Source: Candidatus Binatia bacterium (GTDB lineage Bacteria > Desulfobacterota > Binatia > Bin18). Taken from it: a DNA stretch of 64,000 nucleotides. The notes beneath the pieces are model-generated. The model saw nothing but the letters and a program-made list of their open reading frames with translations. It searched no databases and was not told where the DNA came from. Shown here piece after piece: positions 43,870 to 52,307 of this stretch. The stretch is from contig OX638322.1 of NCBI GenBank assembly GCA_951812575.1, positions 4,778,501-4,842,500 on the forward strand. The letters run 5' to 3'. The first letter of the stretch is position 1. The number at the start of each line of letters is the position of its first letter. The position numbers and the translations under genes are program-made.

Positions 43870-44205
43870 CTATTTCTTTTCGGGGAAGACCAGCTCCAGG
43901 CTGCGCCAGTCCTCGGCGTTGACCCCCGAGCAGGCACTCGCCCATTCAGGGTAGTTTTGCAGGCTGTCAGGCACCTGAGCCGGCCACCAGCACACATTGG
44001 CGCAGCCGAGCAGATCGGCCTCCATTGGTGCGCACATACCCGCGGTGCCGCCCCAGGGGTTCGCCTCCCAGCCGGGGTTAAAAATCGTCGTACATCCCAT
44101 CGGCTGAGCCATGCCCAGCACGTCTTCCTGAACCTGCCGTTTTGCGACGGCCGGGGCGGTTTCGACTCTCTCCGCTTTATGGTTCGCGGCCTTGAGATGT
44201 TTCAT
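43870..44205 (-). CDS. qhpC: QHNDH gamma subunit precursor, second copy (CTQ-bearing)
   Basis: This 111-aa protein is a paralogue of 47849-48196. All the residues that form the gamma crosslinks are present at the same spacing as in Paracoccus: Cys38-Glu47, Cys58-Asp64, Cys72-Asp80, and Cys68-Trp74 for cysteine tryptophylquinone, in CANVCWWPAQVPD. The N-terminal 31 residues (MKHLKAANHKAERVETAPAV) form a leader that QhpE should cut. By Paracoccus numbering the mature chain would begin near Met32. It begins about 90 nt after the alpha gene of this cassette. Confidence 0.92.
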   Translation of the reverse strand: MKHLKAANHKAERVETAPAVAKRQVQEDVLGMAQPMGCTTIFNPGWEANPWGGTAGMCAPMEADLLGCANVCWWPAQVPDSLQNYPEWASACSGVNAEDWRSLELVFPEKK

Positions 44206-44295
44206 AACCCCTCCTTAGGACGGACGGAGAATTCTCGCCTCTCCTTCCAGCCTCGTAGCATACCGTCCGCTACAACGCCAGAGTTTGTTCGATCT

Positions 44296-45945
44296 CTATT
44301 CAATCGGTTGAAAATTATACTTTGCCGGCATCACCAGCAGGTGGGCACGCGCTCCCATAGGCCGACGGGCGCCATTCGGCTGATACCAGGCCTCTACCCA
44401 GACGTCGCCGACATTACCCTGTGACAAGTGGCGTTTCGGATTTGGACCGTCCTCGGCCGGCGTAAAAAGACCGTGGGCGTTCAGGGCGCCGACAAAGCGT
44501 ACATCATCATCGTTGACGCGCTTCACATACTCGTTCAGTTTCCACGTCACCGGACCGACGCGTCCCAGCTTTATATCGTCGTCAGTTCCCTTTCGTCCGT
44601 CCGGACCATTTGCATATCCGACCGCCTCAAACTGCTGAAAAACCTTTGGGGTACGGACACCGCCGGGCCGGGAAAACGCCTGTTCCGGCGAGAGACGGAT
44701 ATAGTCAACCGTATTGTAGACAGCCAACGGCTGTTCCCCATCAACCCCCTGAATCCGAGCCTGACGAGTGCCCACTTTTGCCTTTTTCCCCACAACTACG
44801 TCGGCCATGACCGTATCAGCATCAACCCGCCGCAGGGACTGGACCGTCACGCCCGGTCCCAGGGAAACCGAAGCCGCGGCCAGACTCTCGGGGAGGTTCA
44901 TGCCAAACAGCCTGAGCGTGGAGCGCTCGCCCACTTTGAGCGCGGTCGGGCTGACGGCAAAAAATCGTGCCTGGCCGGTATTTCGGTACAGGGTTTCCTC
45001 CATACCCAGATCGCCAACAAGCGTCAGCAGCCGTCTGCCACTTACGACCGTTCCGTCCTCATTGGCAAAGAAGATTTCTTTGTGGGTCTGGCCGTCATCG
45101 ACCTCGGCCACACCCCGCCACTGGAAGCCGGTATACATCGTCACAGTGTTTTTCCCGGTCATGCGCGACCCATCGGCAAAGTCGTAAGCGAGCTGGCCCT
45201 CATAGTTATCGTTCCCCAGAGCGGTGAGCGTCATACGACCGGTGTAGGCCCCGCCCTTTCCAGGGTCGTGACCGACCACATTCCAGACCCCGGCGTAGTC
45301 CGGTTTGGGTTTGGCCTGCCACTGCTTCCAGGCGGTTGAGTCAAACGGGTAGGTCTGCGTCAGATAGGGAACGGTATCCTTCCGCACCAGCGTGTACCAG
45401 AAGTCACCCAGCAGACCGGTTGAGGCGACCTGATTTTCAATATTCGGCAGCAGGGCCGCGGTCAGGTCCGGCAGCCGCCCCCACGATTCGGGCGTGCGGC
45501 GCTGCAAAGCAATCCGCGCATAGGAGTGGCAGGCCACACAGGTGCCCTTCACTTCCTTAGGAACATGTTTTTCTATCGTATTGTTCCGTTTCTCCAAGGC
45601 GTACCGAAAAGGTTTGACTTCCGCCGGTGCCAGGCCGTAGCGATCGCTCAGGTATTTAATCAGGATGCGGGCCTCACCCGCTTCCAGATTCACCCCGTGG
45701 GTGCGCAGCATGCGATAGATGGTCATCTCCCAGGCTTCGGGGGGCTTGCGCTGATGTTCGATCGAGTCAAGCTTGCCCCCTTCTTCATGGGGTGGATGAC
45801 AACCCGAGCAGCGCGTCTCCAGCAGAGCCGGCCCGGTCATCTCCTGGCTCCACGCGGGCTGTCCCGCAAAACAGAGCGTGAAGCCCAAGACGAATCCGCT
45901 GAGTTTGCCCAGCAACAAACTGCGTCTCTCCCATACGGTATGCAT
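44296..45945 (-). CDS. qhpA: QHNDH alpha subunit (diheme cytochrome c), second copy
   Basis: This 549-aa exported protein has its start at ATG 45945, where GGGGGGAGC lies upstream. The signal (LGKLSGFVLGFTLCFAGQPAWS) is followed by a di-heme cytochrome part with CSGCH (46-50) and CVACH (136-140) and later beta-sandwich domains. GPDGRKGTDDDIKLGRVGPVTWKLNEY is shared with the first copy. The alpha subunit receives electrons from the gamma subunit's quinone and passes them to a cytochrome or azurin. It lies 141 nt after the nitroreductase gene, and a start 15 nt further upstream is GTG and less likely. Confidence 0.92.
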   Translation of the reverse strand: MHTVWERRSLLLGKLSGFVLGFTLCFAGQPAWSQEMTGPALLETRCSGCHPPHEEGGKLDSIEHQRKPPEAWEMTIYRMLRTHGVNLEAGEARILIKYLSDRYGLAPAEVKPFRYALEKRNNTIEKHVPKEVKGTCVACHSYARIALQRRTPESWGRLPDLTAALLPNIENQVASTGLLGDFWYTLVRKDTVPYLTQTYPFDSTAWKQWQAKPKPDYAGVWNVVGHDPGKGGAYTGRMTLTALGNDNYEGQLAYDFADGSRMTGKNTVTMYTGFQWRGVAEVDDGQTHKEIFFANEDGTVVSGRRLLTLVGDLGMEETLYRNTGQARFFAVSPTALKVGERSTLRLFGMNLPESLAAASVSLGPGVTVQSLRRVDADTVMADVVVGKKAKVGTRQARIQGVDGEQPLAVYNTVDYIRLSPEQAFSRPGGVRTPKVFQQFEAVGYANGPDGRKGTDDDIKLGRVGPVTWKLNEYVKRVNDDDVRFVGALNAHGLFTPAEDGPNPKRHLSQGNVGDVWVEAWYQPNGARRPMGARAHLLVMPAKYNFQPIE

Positions 45946-46086
45946 GATCGCTCCCCCCACCTTCCGGTTATGCGTTCACACCTGCGGATGTCTGAAACCT
46001 CTCAACACCTATAGGCCACTACAAAAAGCACTGTCAACAGACGAACCTCCTGTCTGACAAAAAACGGGAGGGTGCAGTTCCCCCGC

Positions 46087-46719
46087 CTACCACGTATTCT
46101 CGTGGATCAGCTTCTCAAGCGGGATTTTTTTATTCGTCGGTTTGCGCGGCTTTTCTGCGGGATAGCCGAGGGTGATGAGTCCGACCGGACGGACGTGGCT
46201 GGGCAGTTGGAATATCCTGGCGACTTCTTCCGGATTGTACGCGCCAACAAAACAGGCCCCGAGCCCCTGCTCGGTTGCGCCTAACAGAATCAGCAATGAG
46301 GCAAACGCAGTATCCACCAAACTGTAAAAAGCGCCGCGCGTGCCGTATTTCTCGCCCATACGCTGGATATCAGCACAGGTGGCAATGATAATCGGCGCAG
46401 TGGCAACCGAGTTCTGATTCATCGCCGCCTTGGCGAGTTCGGCCCGGACCTCGGGGTCGCGCACCAGAACAAACTCCCACGGCTGGAGATTGCCCGCGCT
46501 GGGCGCGCGCACTGCGTAGCGCAGCAGTTTTTTGATCTCTTCTTCGGGAACCGGCCTGTCCTCATACTTGCGGATCATGCGCCGGCGTTTCACGACCGCA
46601 GCGAAGCTGGCGGTATCCCTATTTTCAACAGCGTGAGCCAGACTGTACGCCTGGCCGAGGAGGGCGGCGGTGCCGACCCCCTGGAGTATATGCCGGCGGG
46701 TAAGTGCTGTCCGAGACAT
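46087..46719 (-). CDS. Tat-exported nitroreductase-family protein between the two QHNDH cassettes
   Basis: This 210-aa FMN-dependent nitroreductase-like protein has an N-terminal twin-arginine signal (RRHILQGVGTAALLGQAYSLAHA), so it is probably folded and exported. The core has RRRMIRKYEDRPVPEEEIKKLLRYAVRAPSAGNLQPWEFVLV and ATEQGLGACFVGAYNPEEVARIFQLP. It starts 8 nt after the beta gene of the first cassette and is followed by the second alpha gene. Nitroreductases are not part of known qhp maturation, so a role in electron transfer, quinone repair or amine-product detoxification is inference. The FMN-binding residues look intact. Confidence 0.85.
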   Translation of the reverse strand: MSRTALTRRHILQGVGTAALLGQAYSLAHAVENRDTASFAAVVKRRRMIRKYEDRPVPEEEIKKLLRYAVRAPSAGNLQPWEFVLVRDPEVRAELAKAAMNQNSVATAPIIIATCADIQRMGEKYGTRGAFYSLVDTAFASLLILLGATEQGLGACFVGAYNPEEVARIFQLPSHVRPVGLITLGYPAEKPRKPTNKKIPLEKLIHENTW

Positions 46720-46727
46720 GCCGCGCG

Positions 46728-47819
46728 CTAACGATTCACAAACCGCAAGACGCTCACCCCTCCGGTCTGCGAGTGGCCCAGGGGGACCTTGGTGATCAGG
46801 TCCAGGGATTCAGCGTCGTAGACCGCGACATCGTGCCAGTTGCTGCCGCAGTAGACCTTCTTGCCTTCGGGGTGAACGAGCGGCGCAAAATAGGTGTTGG
46901 ACAGCGACACCTTTTTCTCGATGTGGCGGGTTTTCGGGTCAACCTTCCACAAACTGTTATACGCGAAATAGGCCTTGTTCGTATGCGCCGACAGCGCACC
47001 CGTGAGCACATAATCGCCTTCAACAAAAGGCTGCAACTCAACGATTTTCAGTTCCGGGTCTTCCTGGGTGAGGTCAAGCGAGCCAATGCCGAGCGTCACC
47101 TGGTTGGTAATGGAGTCGGTGGTGAAGGTCCCGAAAGAGACGAGGTGGCCGCTTTCCTGATAAGTCCCGCCGAGCGGCAGGCCATCGGTTCTCGCCACGC
47201 CGCTGATGTTGCGGTTTGCCAGCGGAATGGTGTCGAGCAGGCTGCCGTCCTCCGTGCTATGCACAAAAATGTCTTGCCCGACACTGAACAGATAGAGGCG
47301 TTTGCCGTCTTGTGAAGAGGCCAGCCCCATCACCTGGCGGGGAGCGGTAAACGTTGTCACTGTCTCGTTGGTCTCCAGGTTAATGACCCGTATCCGGTTG
47401 TCCTGGGCCGTATAACGACCCAGGTCTTGCGTGATCGGCATCTCGTGCACGAACAGCCGCGTGCCCTGCGTATTCACATCTATCGCCATGGTGCGCACGA
47501 GTTCATTATCGCTCGACAAGTCAAAGCTTTTGACCTGCTTGCCCTCGTCCAAATCAACCATGGCGACACTCTTGGCCAGGTTGTTCACCACATAGGCGAA
47601 CTGCGGCTGGGCCGGGTTGGGCGCGATATAGAGTGCCGGCCCACGGCCCTCAAGGGCAATGTCTTTGACTACAGTGTCGGTTTCGGTATCAACGACGACC
47701 AGATTGTTGGGATGCGTACTGGCCAGGAGATACCACTTGGCCCAGGTCGGCTGCGGCAGGACCAGCAGCCCGAACACAAAGATGACACTCCCCAGCCGCG
47801 GCCAGTTTTTCTCGTGCAC
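46728..47819 (-). CDS. qhpB: Quinohemoprotein amine dehydrogenase beta subunit, first copy
   Basis: This 363-aa exported propeller protein has its start at GTG 47819, just after AAGGAG. A longer frame to 48083 runs through the gamma gene and is not real. MHEKNWPRLGSVIFVFGLLVLPQPTWAKWYLLASTHPNNLVVVDTETDTVVKD gives a signal peptide, then the first propeller blade. It is homologous to the second copy at 41892, sharing DNELVRTMAIDVN and APRQVM.LASSQDGK.LY segments. It lies 29 nt after the gamma gene, as expected for the A-D-C-B order of qhp operons. Confidence 0.9.
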   Translation of the reverse strand: MHEKNWPRLGSVIFVFGLLVLPQPTWAKWYLLASTHPNNLVVVDTETDTVVKDIALEGRGPALYIAPNPAQPQFAYVVNNLAKSVAMVDLDEGKQVKSFDLSSDNELVRTMAIDVNTQGTRLFVHEMPITQDLGRYTAQDNRIRVINLETNETVTTFTAPRQVMGLASSQDGKRLYLFSVGQDIFVHSTEDGSLLDTIPLANRNISGVARTDGLPLGGTYQESGHLVSFGTFTTDSITNQVTLGIGSLDLTQEDPELKIVELQPFVEGDYVLTGALSAHTNKAYFAYNSLWKVDPKTRHIEKKVSLSNTYFAPLVHPEGKKVYCGSNWHDVAVYDAESLDLITKVPLGHSQTGGVSVLRFVNR

Positions 47820-47848
47820 CACCCGCTCCTTCGGTACGCTGTTGTTGT

Positions 47849-48196
47849 TTAGCCGGACGTGTCGGTCTTGGGGAAGACAACGTCGAGGTTGCGCCAGTCT
47901 TCCTGGTTCATGCCTGAGCAGCCTTTCGCCCACTCGGGGGCGTTCTGGAGGCTGTCCGGCACCTGGGCCGGCCACCAGCACAGATTTGCACAGCTCAGCA
48001 GGTCGGCTTCCATGGGAGCACACATGCTGCTGGCCCCACCCCACGGATTGGCCTCCCAGCCCGGATTGAAGATCGTCGTGCAACCAATGGGTTGGGCCAT
48101 CCCGACGACATCTTCCTCTACGGTTTTGCTCGTCGCTTGCGCCACGCTGGCGGTGACGGCCCGAGCCTTGGAGTTTGCTGCCTTGAGGTGTTTCAT
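47849..48196 (-). CDS. qhpC: QHNDH gamma subunit precursor, first copy (CTQ-bearing)
   Basis: This 115-aa protein carries the core CANLCWWPAQVPD. The pairs that match the Paracoccus denitrificans gamma crosslinks are Cys39-Glu48, Cys59-Asp65 and Cys73-Asp81 (thioethers) and Cys69-Trp75 (cysteine tryptophylquinone). All are present. The N-terminal 32 residues (MKHLKAANSKARAV...) form a leader to be cut by QhpE. An extra Cys93 is present. The two gamma paralogues share the leader start MKHLKAAN and most of the core. It lies 19 nt after qhpD and 29 nt before the beta gene. Confidence 0.95.
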   Translation of the reverse strand: MKHLKAANSKARAVTASVAQATSKTVEEDVVGMAQPIGCTTIFNPGWEANPWGGASSMCAPMEADLLSCANLCWWPAQVPDSLQNAPEWAKGCSGMNQEDWRNLDVVFPKTDTSG

Positions 48197-48215
48197 ACCA
48201 CGCTCTCCCTGCCTT

Positions 48216-49682
48216 TTAGGTCAATTCTTTTGGTGCGTCGCCACGTCCGCGTAGCACGTATTGCTCGACAAACCCAGGGGTTTGCGCTTGCAACTGCATA
48301 TACACGCCGATGCCATATTCCGTCCATTCCCGCAAGAAATCGCAGTAGTGCAGATTCGGCAGCGTCGAATCTCCAAACTCGGTCATGGCTTCGTGATAGC
48401 ACCCGCCGCCACACAGGCCCCGAATCCAACAGGTCTGACACACCGGCTTATTGCCCAGATGGGCACCGTTGATAAAGGTGTTCAGACGGTCGTATTCAAT
48501 GCCGTCTTTGACATTGCCGTATTTATGTTCCTCCGTGCCCGGAAAACGGTGGCATAAATACACATCACCGTTACCATCCACGTCCAACAAGCCCAGGCCG
48601 GCCCCACACGGAAAGAATTTATTGGTGCCCAGATGAATATCGGTCAGCATGGTACTCAGATTAGAGAACCCGGTGTACTGCCCGTTGAGCGCTCGCTCGA
48701 CGTAGACCGCGCCGAGCTCACGAAACTGCCGCAGTAACTCGCGTAAATCGGCGGGCTCCAGACCGTAGTCGGTCTCGGCCTGGGCGGTGACCGGCGAGAA
48801 GCCGACCTCAAAAAAACCGAGCTGGGTCAGATGTTCGTAGGTGCGTACGATATCGATGGCGTCTTTGGTGACCGTGACCCGTGCGACTACCGGCCTGGCC
48901 GTATAGCGCTCCAGCAGGCGTTCCAGGCGGGGCCGTAACAGATCGTAGGAGCCTTTTTGTTCGCCCCGCTTGGTAAGAAAAATGCGCCGTTTGTCGTGCA
49001 GGTCTTTGGGGCCATCGATGCTGATGGTCACGCCAAAACGATGAGCCTGGAAAAAATCAATCACCTCGTCGGTCAGCAGCGTCCCATTGGTCGTAAGCGA
49101 AAAGTCGACGACCTTGTCCTCGGCCTGAGCCTTTTCTTCCGCATAGGCGACGGTCCGACGCATGAGCTTGAAGTTCAGCAGCGCCTCGCCGCCAAAGAAA
49201 ATCAGATTGACCTCTTTGCTGGCACCGGACTTCCTAAACAGAAAATCGACACTGTCACGCGCGGTCTCCCAATCCATCTGGACCGGTGACGGGCCGTATT
49301 TCGCTCCCTCGGGTTCATAGCAGTAGGTACAGTGGAGGTTGCACTTATTGGCCACGTTGACGACCAGCGAACTCACCGGGAAATGTTCAACGTCGAGCAC
49401 CGGCAGGGGAGCGGAAGGAGAAGGAGAACGCTCCTGGGTTTGCAGAATCTCTAAGGCGAGAAACTCCTGGATCGTCTCGGTTATTTCCTCGAGCGAGAAG
49501 TGCGTGGCGAGGCTGGCAGTCAGTTCTTCTTGGGGCACGTGCGGATGCGTCTGCACATACTCCAGGACGGCGTGTGAGACCGGGTCCATGACAAACATGG
49601 ACATGCTCTTGGCCGCGACCAGAATCTTCTGGTCACCCTGCGTTATAGCGTGGGCGTTTTCCGCGCGGAAGTGTAATTCCAT
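48216..49682 (-). CDS. qhpD: Radical SAM protein QhpD (gamma-subunit crosslink maturase)
   Basis: This 488-aa radical SAM protein has the cluster motif CNLHCTYC (Cys114, 118 and 121) and a C-terminal SPASM region with Cys359, 377, 415, 418, 424, 428 and 447 (CGAGLGLLDVDGNGDVYLC ... CQTCWIRGLCGGGC), expected to hold two auxiliary [4Fe-4S] clusters. In Paracoccus, QhpD forms the thioether bonds between Cys and Asp/Glu on the gamma precursor. Its gene is next to the gamma gene (19 nt). It probably matures both gamma paralogues, as no second QhpD is in the window. It is cytoplasmic, with no signal. Confidence 0.93.
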   Translation of the reverse strand: MELHFRAENAHAITQGDQKILVAAKSMSMFVMDPVSHAVLEYVQTHPHVPQEELTASLATHFSLEEITETIQEFLALEILQTQERSPSPSAPLPVLDVEHFPVSSLVVNVANKCNLHCTYCYEPEGAKYGPSPVQMDWETARDSVDFLFRKSGASKEVNLIFFGGEALLNFKLMRRTVAYAEEKAQAEDKVVDFSLTTNGTLLTDEVIDFFQAHRFGVTISIDGPKDLHDKRRIFLTKRGEQKGSYDLLRPRLERLLERYTARPVVARVTVTKDAIDIVRTYEHLTQLGFFEVGFSPVTAQAETDYGLEPADLRELLRQFRELGAVYVERALNGQYTGFSNLSTMLTDIHLGTNKFFPCGAGLGLLDVDGNGDVYLCHRFPGTEEHKYGNVKDGIEYDRLNTFINGAHLGNKPVCQTCWIRGLCGGGCYHEAMTEFGDSTLPNLHYCDFLREWTEYGIGVYMQLQAQTPGFVEQYVLRGRGDAPKELT

Positions 49683-49720
49683 TATGCCCTCCCAGAATCC
49701 GTACCTATACCCCTACCATG

Positions 49721-51400
49721 CTATTCGATTGGTGGGAAGATAAATTTGGCCGGCATCACCAATAAGTGGGCACGCGCCCCCATGGGCCGTTTCGCGCCCT
49801 CGGGCGTATACCAGGCTTCCACCCAGACATCGCCCACATTGCCTTCCATCAGGTGTCGTTTGGGATTCGGCCCATCCTCGTTTGGGTGAAACAATCCGGT
49901 TTGATCGACTGAACCGACATACTGAATATCGTCGTCATTCGGACGTTTCACATATTCTTCCAGATTCCACTTGACCGGGCCGATCCGTCCCAGCTTGACA
50001 TCGTCGTCCGTGCCCTTGGCATTGTCCGGGCCGTTCGCATAGCCCACCACTTCATACTGCTGAAAGATTTTCGGCGTCCGAATGCCACCAGGGCGGGCGA
50101 ACCCCCGTTCTGGAGTGATGCGGATATAATCGACCGCCTCATACACCGCGACCTGCCCTTCTCCCGCGACCCCTTGAATGGAGACCGTACGCGGTCCTTC
50201 TGCCACGCCTGCCTTGGCAAAGACTTCCGCCACTATCGTCTGGTTGCCATCGAGCCGCAGGGACAACACGCCCACGCCCTCACCAAAGGAAAATTTGTCG
50301 GCTGACAGAATATCCCCGGAGAATCCCATCCCGAAAAGTTTTACTTTCTGGGGCGAGCCGGTTTGGATCATGGCCGGACTGACCGTCAACAGCCGCGCTC
50401 CACCCTGGCGGCGATACCAGGTTTCGTCCATGCCCAGATCGCCGAGGTTCGTCAGGAGGCGCCGACCGGAAATGGTGTTCCCGTCTTCGGAGGCAAAGAA
50501 GATCTCGCGCTGCCGCATCTCCCGACCGGCCGCTCCGCTCTCCTTGGCTTGGGCAACGCCGCGCCACTGGAAGCCGGTGTAGATCGTCCCGGTCGTGGAG
50601 CCGTCCATCCGAGAGCCATCAGCAAACGTATGGGAAAACTCGCCCGTGTATTGATCGTCCTCCCCGGCGGTCAGGGTGAGTTGTCCGGTGTAATCTCCAC
50701 CACGTCCGGGGTCGTGACCAACCACCAGCCAGGTTCCGGCATAGCTGGGCTTTTTGACAGCCTGCCAGGCCGTCCAGGCTTCGGTCTCAAACGGCTGGTG
50801 CTTGATCAGATGGGGTACCGCGCTGTTTTTTGCGTCGTCAAACCAGTAATCCTTCAACTGACCGGCGGAGGCGGTCTCACTGCCGATATTCGCCATGAGC
50901 GCGACCTTGGCGTCCGGCAGCCGTTCCCACGAGTCCTGTGTCCGGCGCTGCAAGGCGATCCGCGCGTAGGTATGGCACTGGATACAACCGGCCTGGAGGG
51001 GCTTGGGCACCTCCTGGGTGGTGCGGGTATTGCGCTGTTCGAGAATAAAGCGATAGGGCTCGACTTCTTTGGGAGCCAAGCCGTAGTGATCGCTCAGATA
51101 TTTGACTAGAACGCGGGCATCTCCGTCCTGCAATTCGACCCCGTGCGTTCGGACCATACGGCTGAGCGTCATGCTCCAGCCTTCGGGTGACTTGCGCTGG
51201 GCTTCAATCGCATCAAGCTTGCCATTGTCTCCTTGCGGCGCGTGACAACGTATACAGCGGACCACCAATGTTTCTCGGGTGGACGGCGTTGCCTGGTGTT
51301 CTGCAGCCTTGACATCGTGGATCGTGCCAACGAGCCCCGCCAACACGAGCAACACCCAGCTCTGCATTCTCATCCGTTTCCGTATCTTTCCGGTCGTCAT
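49721..51400 (-). CDS. qhpA: Quinohemoprotein amine dehydrogenase alpha subunit, first copy
   Basis: This 559-aa exported subunit has its start at ATG 51400, where GGAGGAGAGG lies 9 nt upstream; a longer frame to 51484 lacks this and crosses the promoter. After the signal (MRMQSWVLLVLAGLVGTIHD) are two c-heme motifs, CIRCH (49-53) and CIQCH (139-143), then beta-rich domains including GPDNAKGTDDDVKLGRIGPV. It accepts electrons from the quinone in gamma. It starts the operon alpha-D-gamma-beta, the order known from Paracoccus. QhpE is divergent across about 106 bp, which contains a likely sigma-70 promoter for this gene. Confidence 0.94.
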   Translation of the reverse strand: MTTGKIRKRMRMQSWVLLVLAGLVGTIHDVKAAEHQATPSTRETLVVRCIRCHAPQGDNGKLDAIEAQRKSPEGWSMTLSRMVRTHGVELQDGDARVLVKYLSDHYGLAPKEVEPYRFILEQRNTRTTQEVPKPLQAGCIQCHTYARIALQRRTQDSWERLPDAKVALMANIGSETASAGQLKDYWFDDAKNSAVPHLIKHQPFETEAWTAWQAVKKPSYAGTWLVVGHDPGRGGDYTGQLTLTAGEDDQYTGEFSHTFADGSRMDGSTTGTIYTGFQWRGVAQAKESGAAGREMRQREIFFASEDGNTISGRRLLTNLGDLGMDETWYRRQGGARLLTVSPAMIQTGSPQKVKLFGMGFSGDILSADKFSFGEGVGVLSLRLDGNQTIVAEVFAKAGVAEGPRTVSIQGVAGEGQVAVYEAVDYIRITPERGFARPGGIRTPKIFQQYEVVGYANGPDNAKGTDDDVKLGRIGPVKWNLEEYVKRPNDDDIQYVGSVDQTGLFHPNEDGPNPKRHLMEGNVGDVWVEAWYTPEGAKRPMGARAHLLVMPAKFIFPPIE

Positions 51401-51456
51401 ACCTGTCCTCTCCTCCAGGCTGGAACGCTGGACTCCCTCTCTGACGCAATAGCCGG

Positions 51457-51484
51457 ATTCTATACTTCTCTGAGTGAGAGTCAA
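51457..51484 (-). promoter_or_regulatory. Candidate sigma-70 promoter for the qhpA operon
   Basis: On the minus strand TTGACT (51484-51479) and TAGAAT (51462-51457) are separated by 16 nt, five of six matches to each consensus. The predicted start would be near 51450, about 50 nt before the qhpA ATG. It overlaps the front of the divergent qhpE gene's upstream region (its ATG is 51507). Confidence 0.45.
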
Positions 51485-51506
51485 ACGGAAGGAGGCGGGG
51501 TTACAG

Positions 51507-52283
51507 ATGCCGTTTTCTCCCTCGCATAAACGGATGTATTTGATATGCTGCGCTCACAAGGAACAAGGCCTGGATCAGGACCGGGACAGTATGCCGACAG
51601 GAGCAGGTGTCAAAGTCGCGCTTATCGATAGCGGGGTGAATGTCCAGCATTCCCATGTGGGAGGCGTCGCGGGCGGCATCCATTTTTTCTTGAATGAGGA
51701 GAACGAGGTCCAAACCAGCCCGGAGTACCCCGATCACATTGGGCACGGAACCGCACTCGCCGGTGTGGTCCGCGCCAAAGCCCCCCAAGCCGCGCTCTAC
51801 GCCGTCAAGATTTTTACCGACCATCTGGCCACGTCGTTTCCGGTCCTGGAAGCGGCCTTACAATGGGCCATTGGACAACGCATGAAAATCATCAATCTGA
51901 GTCTGGGACTGATTAATGCACAGCATCGCCAGCCGCTCTCGACCCTCGTCACCCGGGCGCAAGAAGCAAATCTCATCCTGATTGCGTCTTCTCCCCCGGA
52001 CCGCTCGGATGTGTTACCCGCCACCTTACCCGGTGTCATAGGCGTGGCCGCTGATGAAAGCTGCGCCTGGGACGAATGCCGTGCCCTCATAGACAGCCCG
52101 GTTCCCTTTCGCGCCCATCCCTATCCGCGGCCCCTACCCGGACCGGCCCAGACGCAGAACTTTTACGGTCATAGTTTTGCCTCCGCGCATATTGCCGCAG
52201 CCCTCGCCCTGCGGGCCGAGCGCCACCCAGACCTGACGCCAGAAGCCGCCCGGACCTATCTCCAACAGACGAGTCGCGCGTAA
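51507..52283 (+). CDS. qhpE: Subtilisin-like protease QhpE (gamma leader peptidase)
   Basis: This 258-aa cytoplasmic serine protease has its catalytic triad in VALIDSGVNVQHS (Asp41), YPDHIGHGTALAG (His80) and YGHSFASAHIA (Ser223). It lacks a signal and a prodomain, as expected for QhpE, which removes the leader of the QHNDH gamma subunit after crosslinking. The start is put at ATG 51507, which has GGAAGGAGG upstream; an earlier frame from 51474 and a later ATG at 51534 are alternatives. It is divergent from the alpha gene and convergent with qhpF. It is the only copy. Confidence 0.9.
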   Translation: MPFSPSHKRMYLICCAHKEQGLDQDRDSMPTGAGVKVALIDSGVNVQHSHVGGVAGGIHFFLNEENEVQTSPEYPDHIGHGTALAGVVRAKAPQAALYAVKIFTDHLATSFPVLEAALQWAIGQRMKIINLSLGLINAQHRQPLSTLVTRAQEANLILIASSPPDRSDVLPATLPGVIGVAADESCAWDECRALIDSPVPFRAHPYPRPLPGPAQTQNFYGHSFASAHIAAALALRAERHPDLTPEAARTYLQQTSRA

Positions 52284-52307
52284 TTCGGGCGAGAAAAAGT
52301 GCGGACA

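Noticed and set aside
47820..48083. N-terminal extension of the first beta gene
   Set aside because: It runs through the gamma gene in another frame; the signal peptide and ribosome-binding site support GTG 47819.
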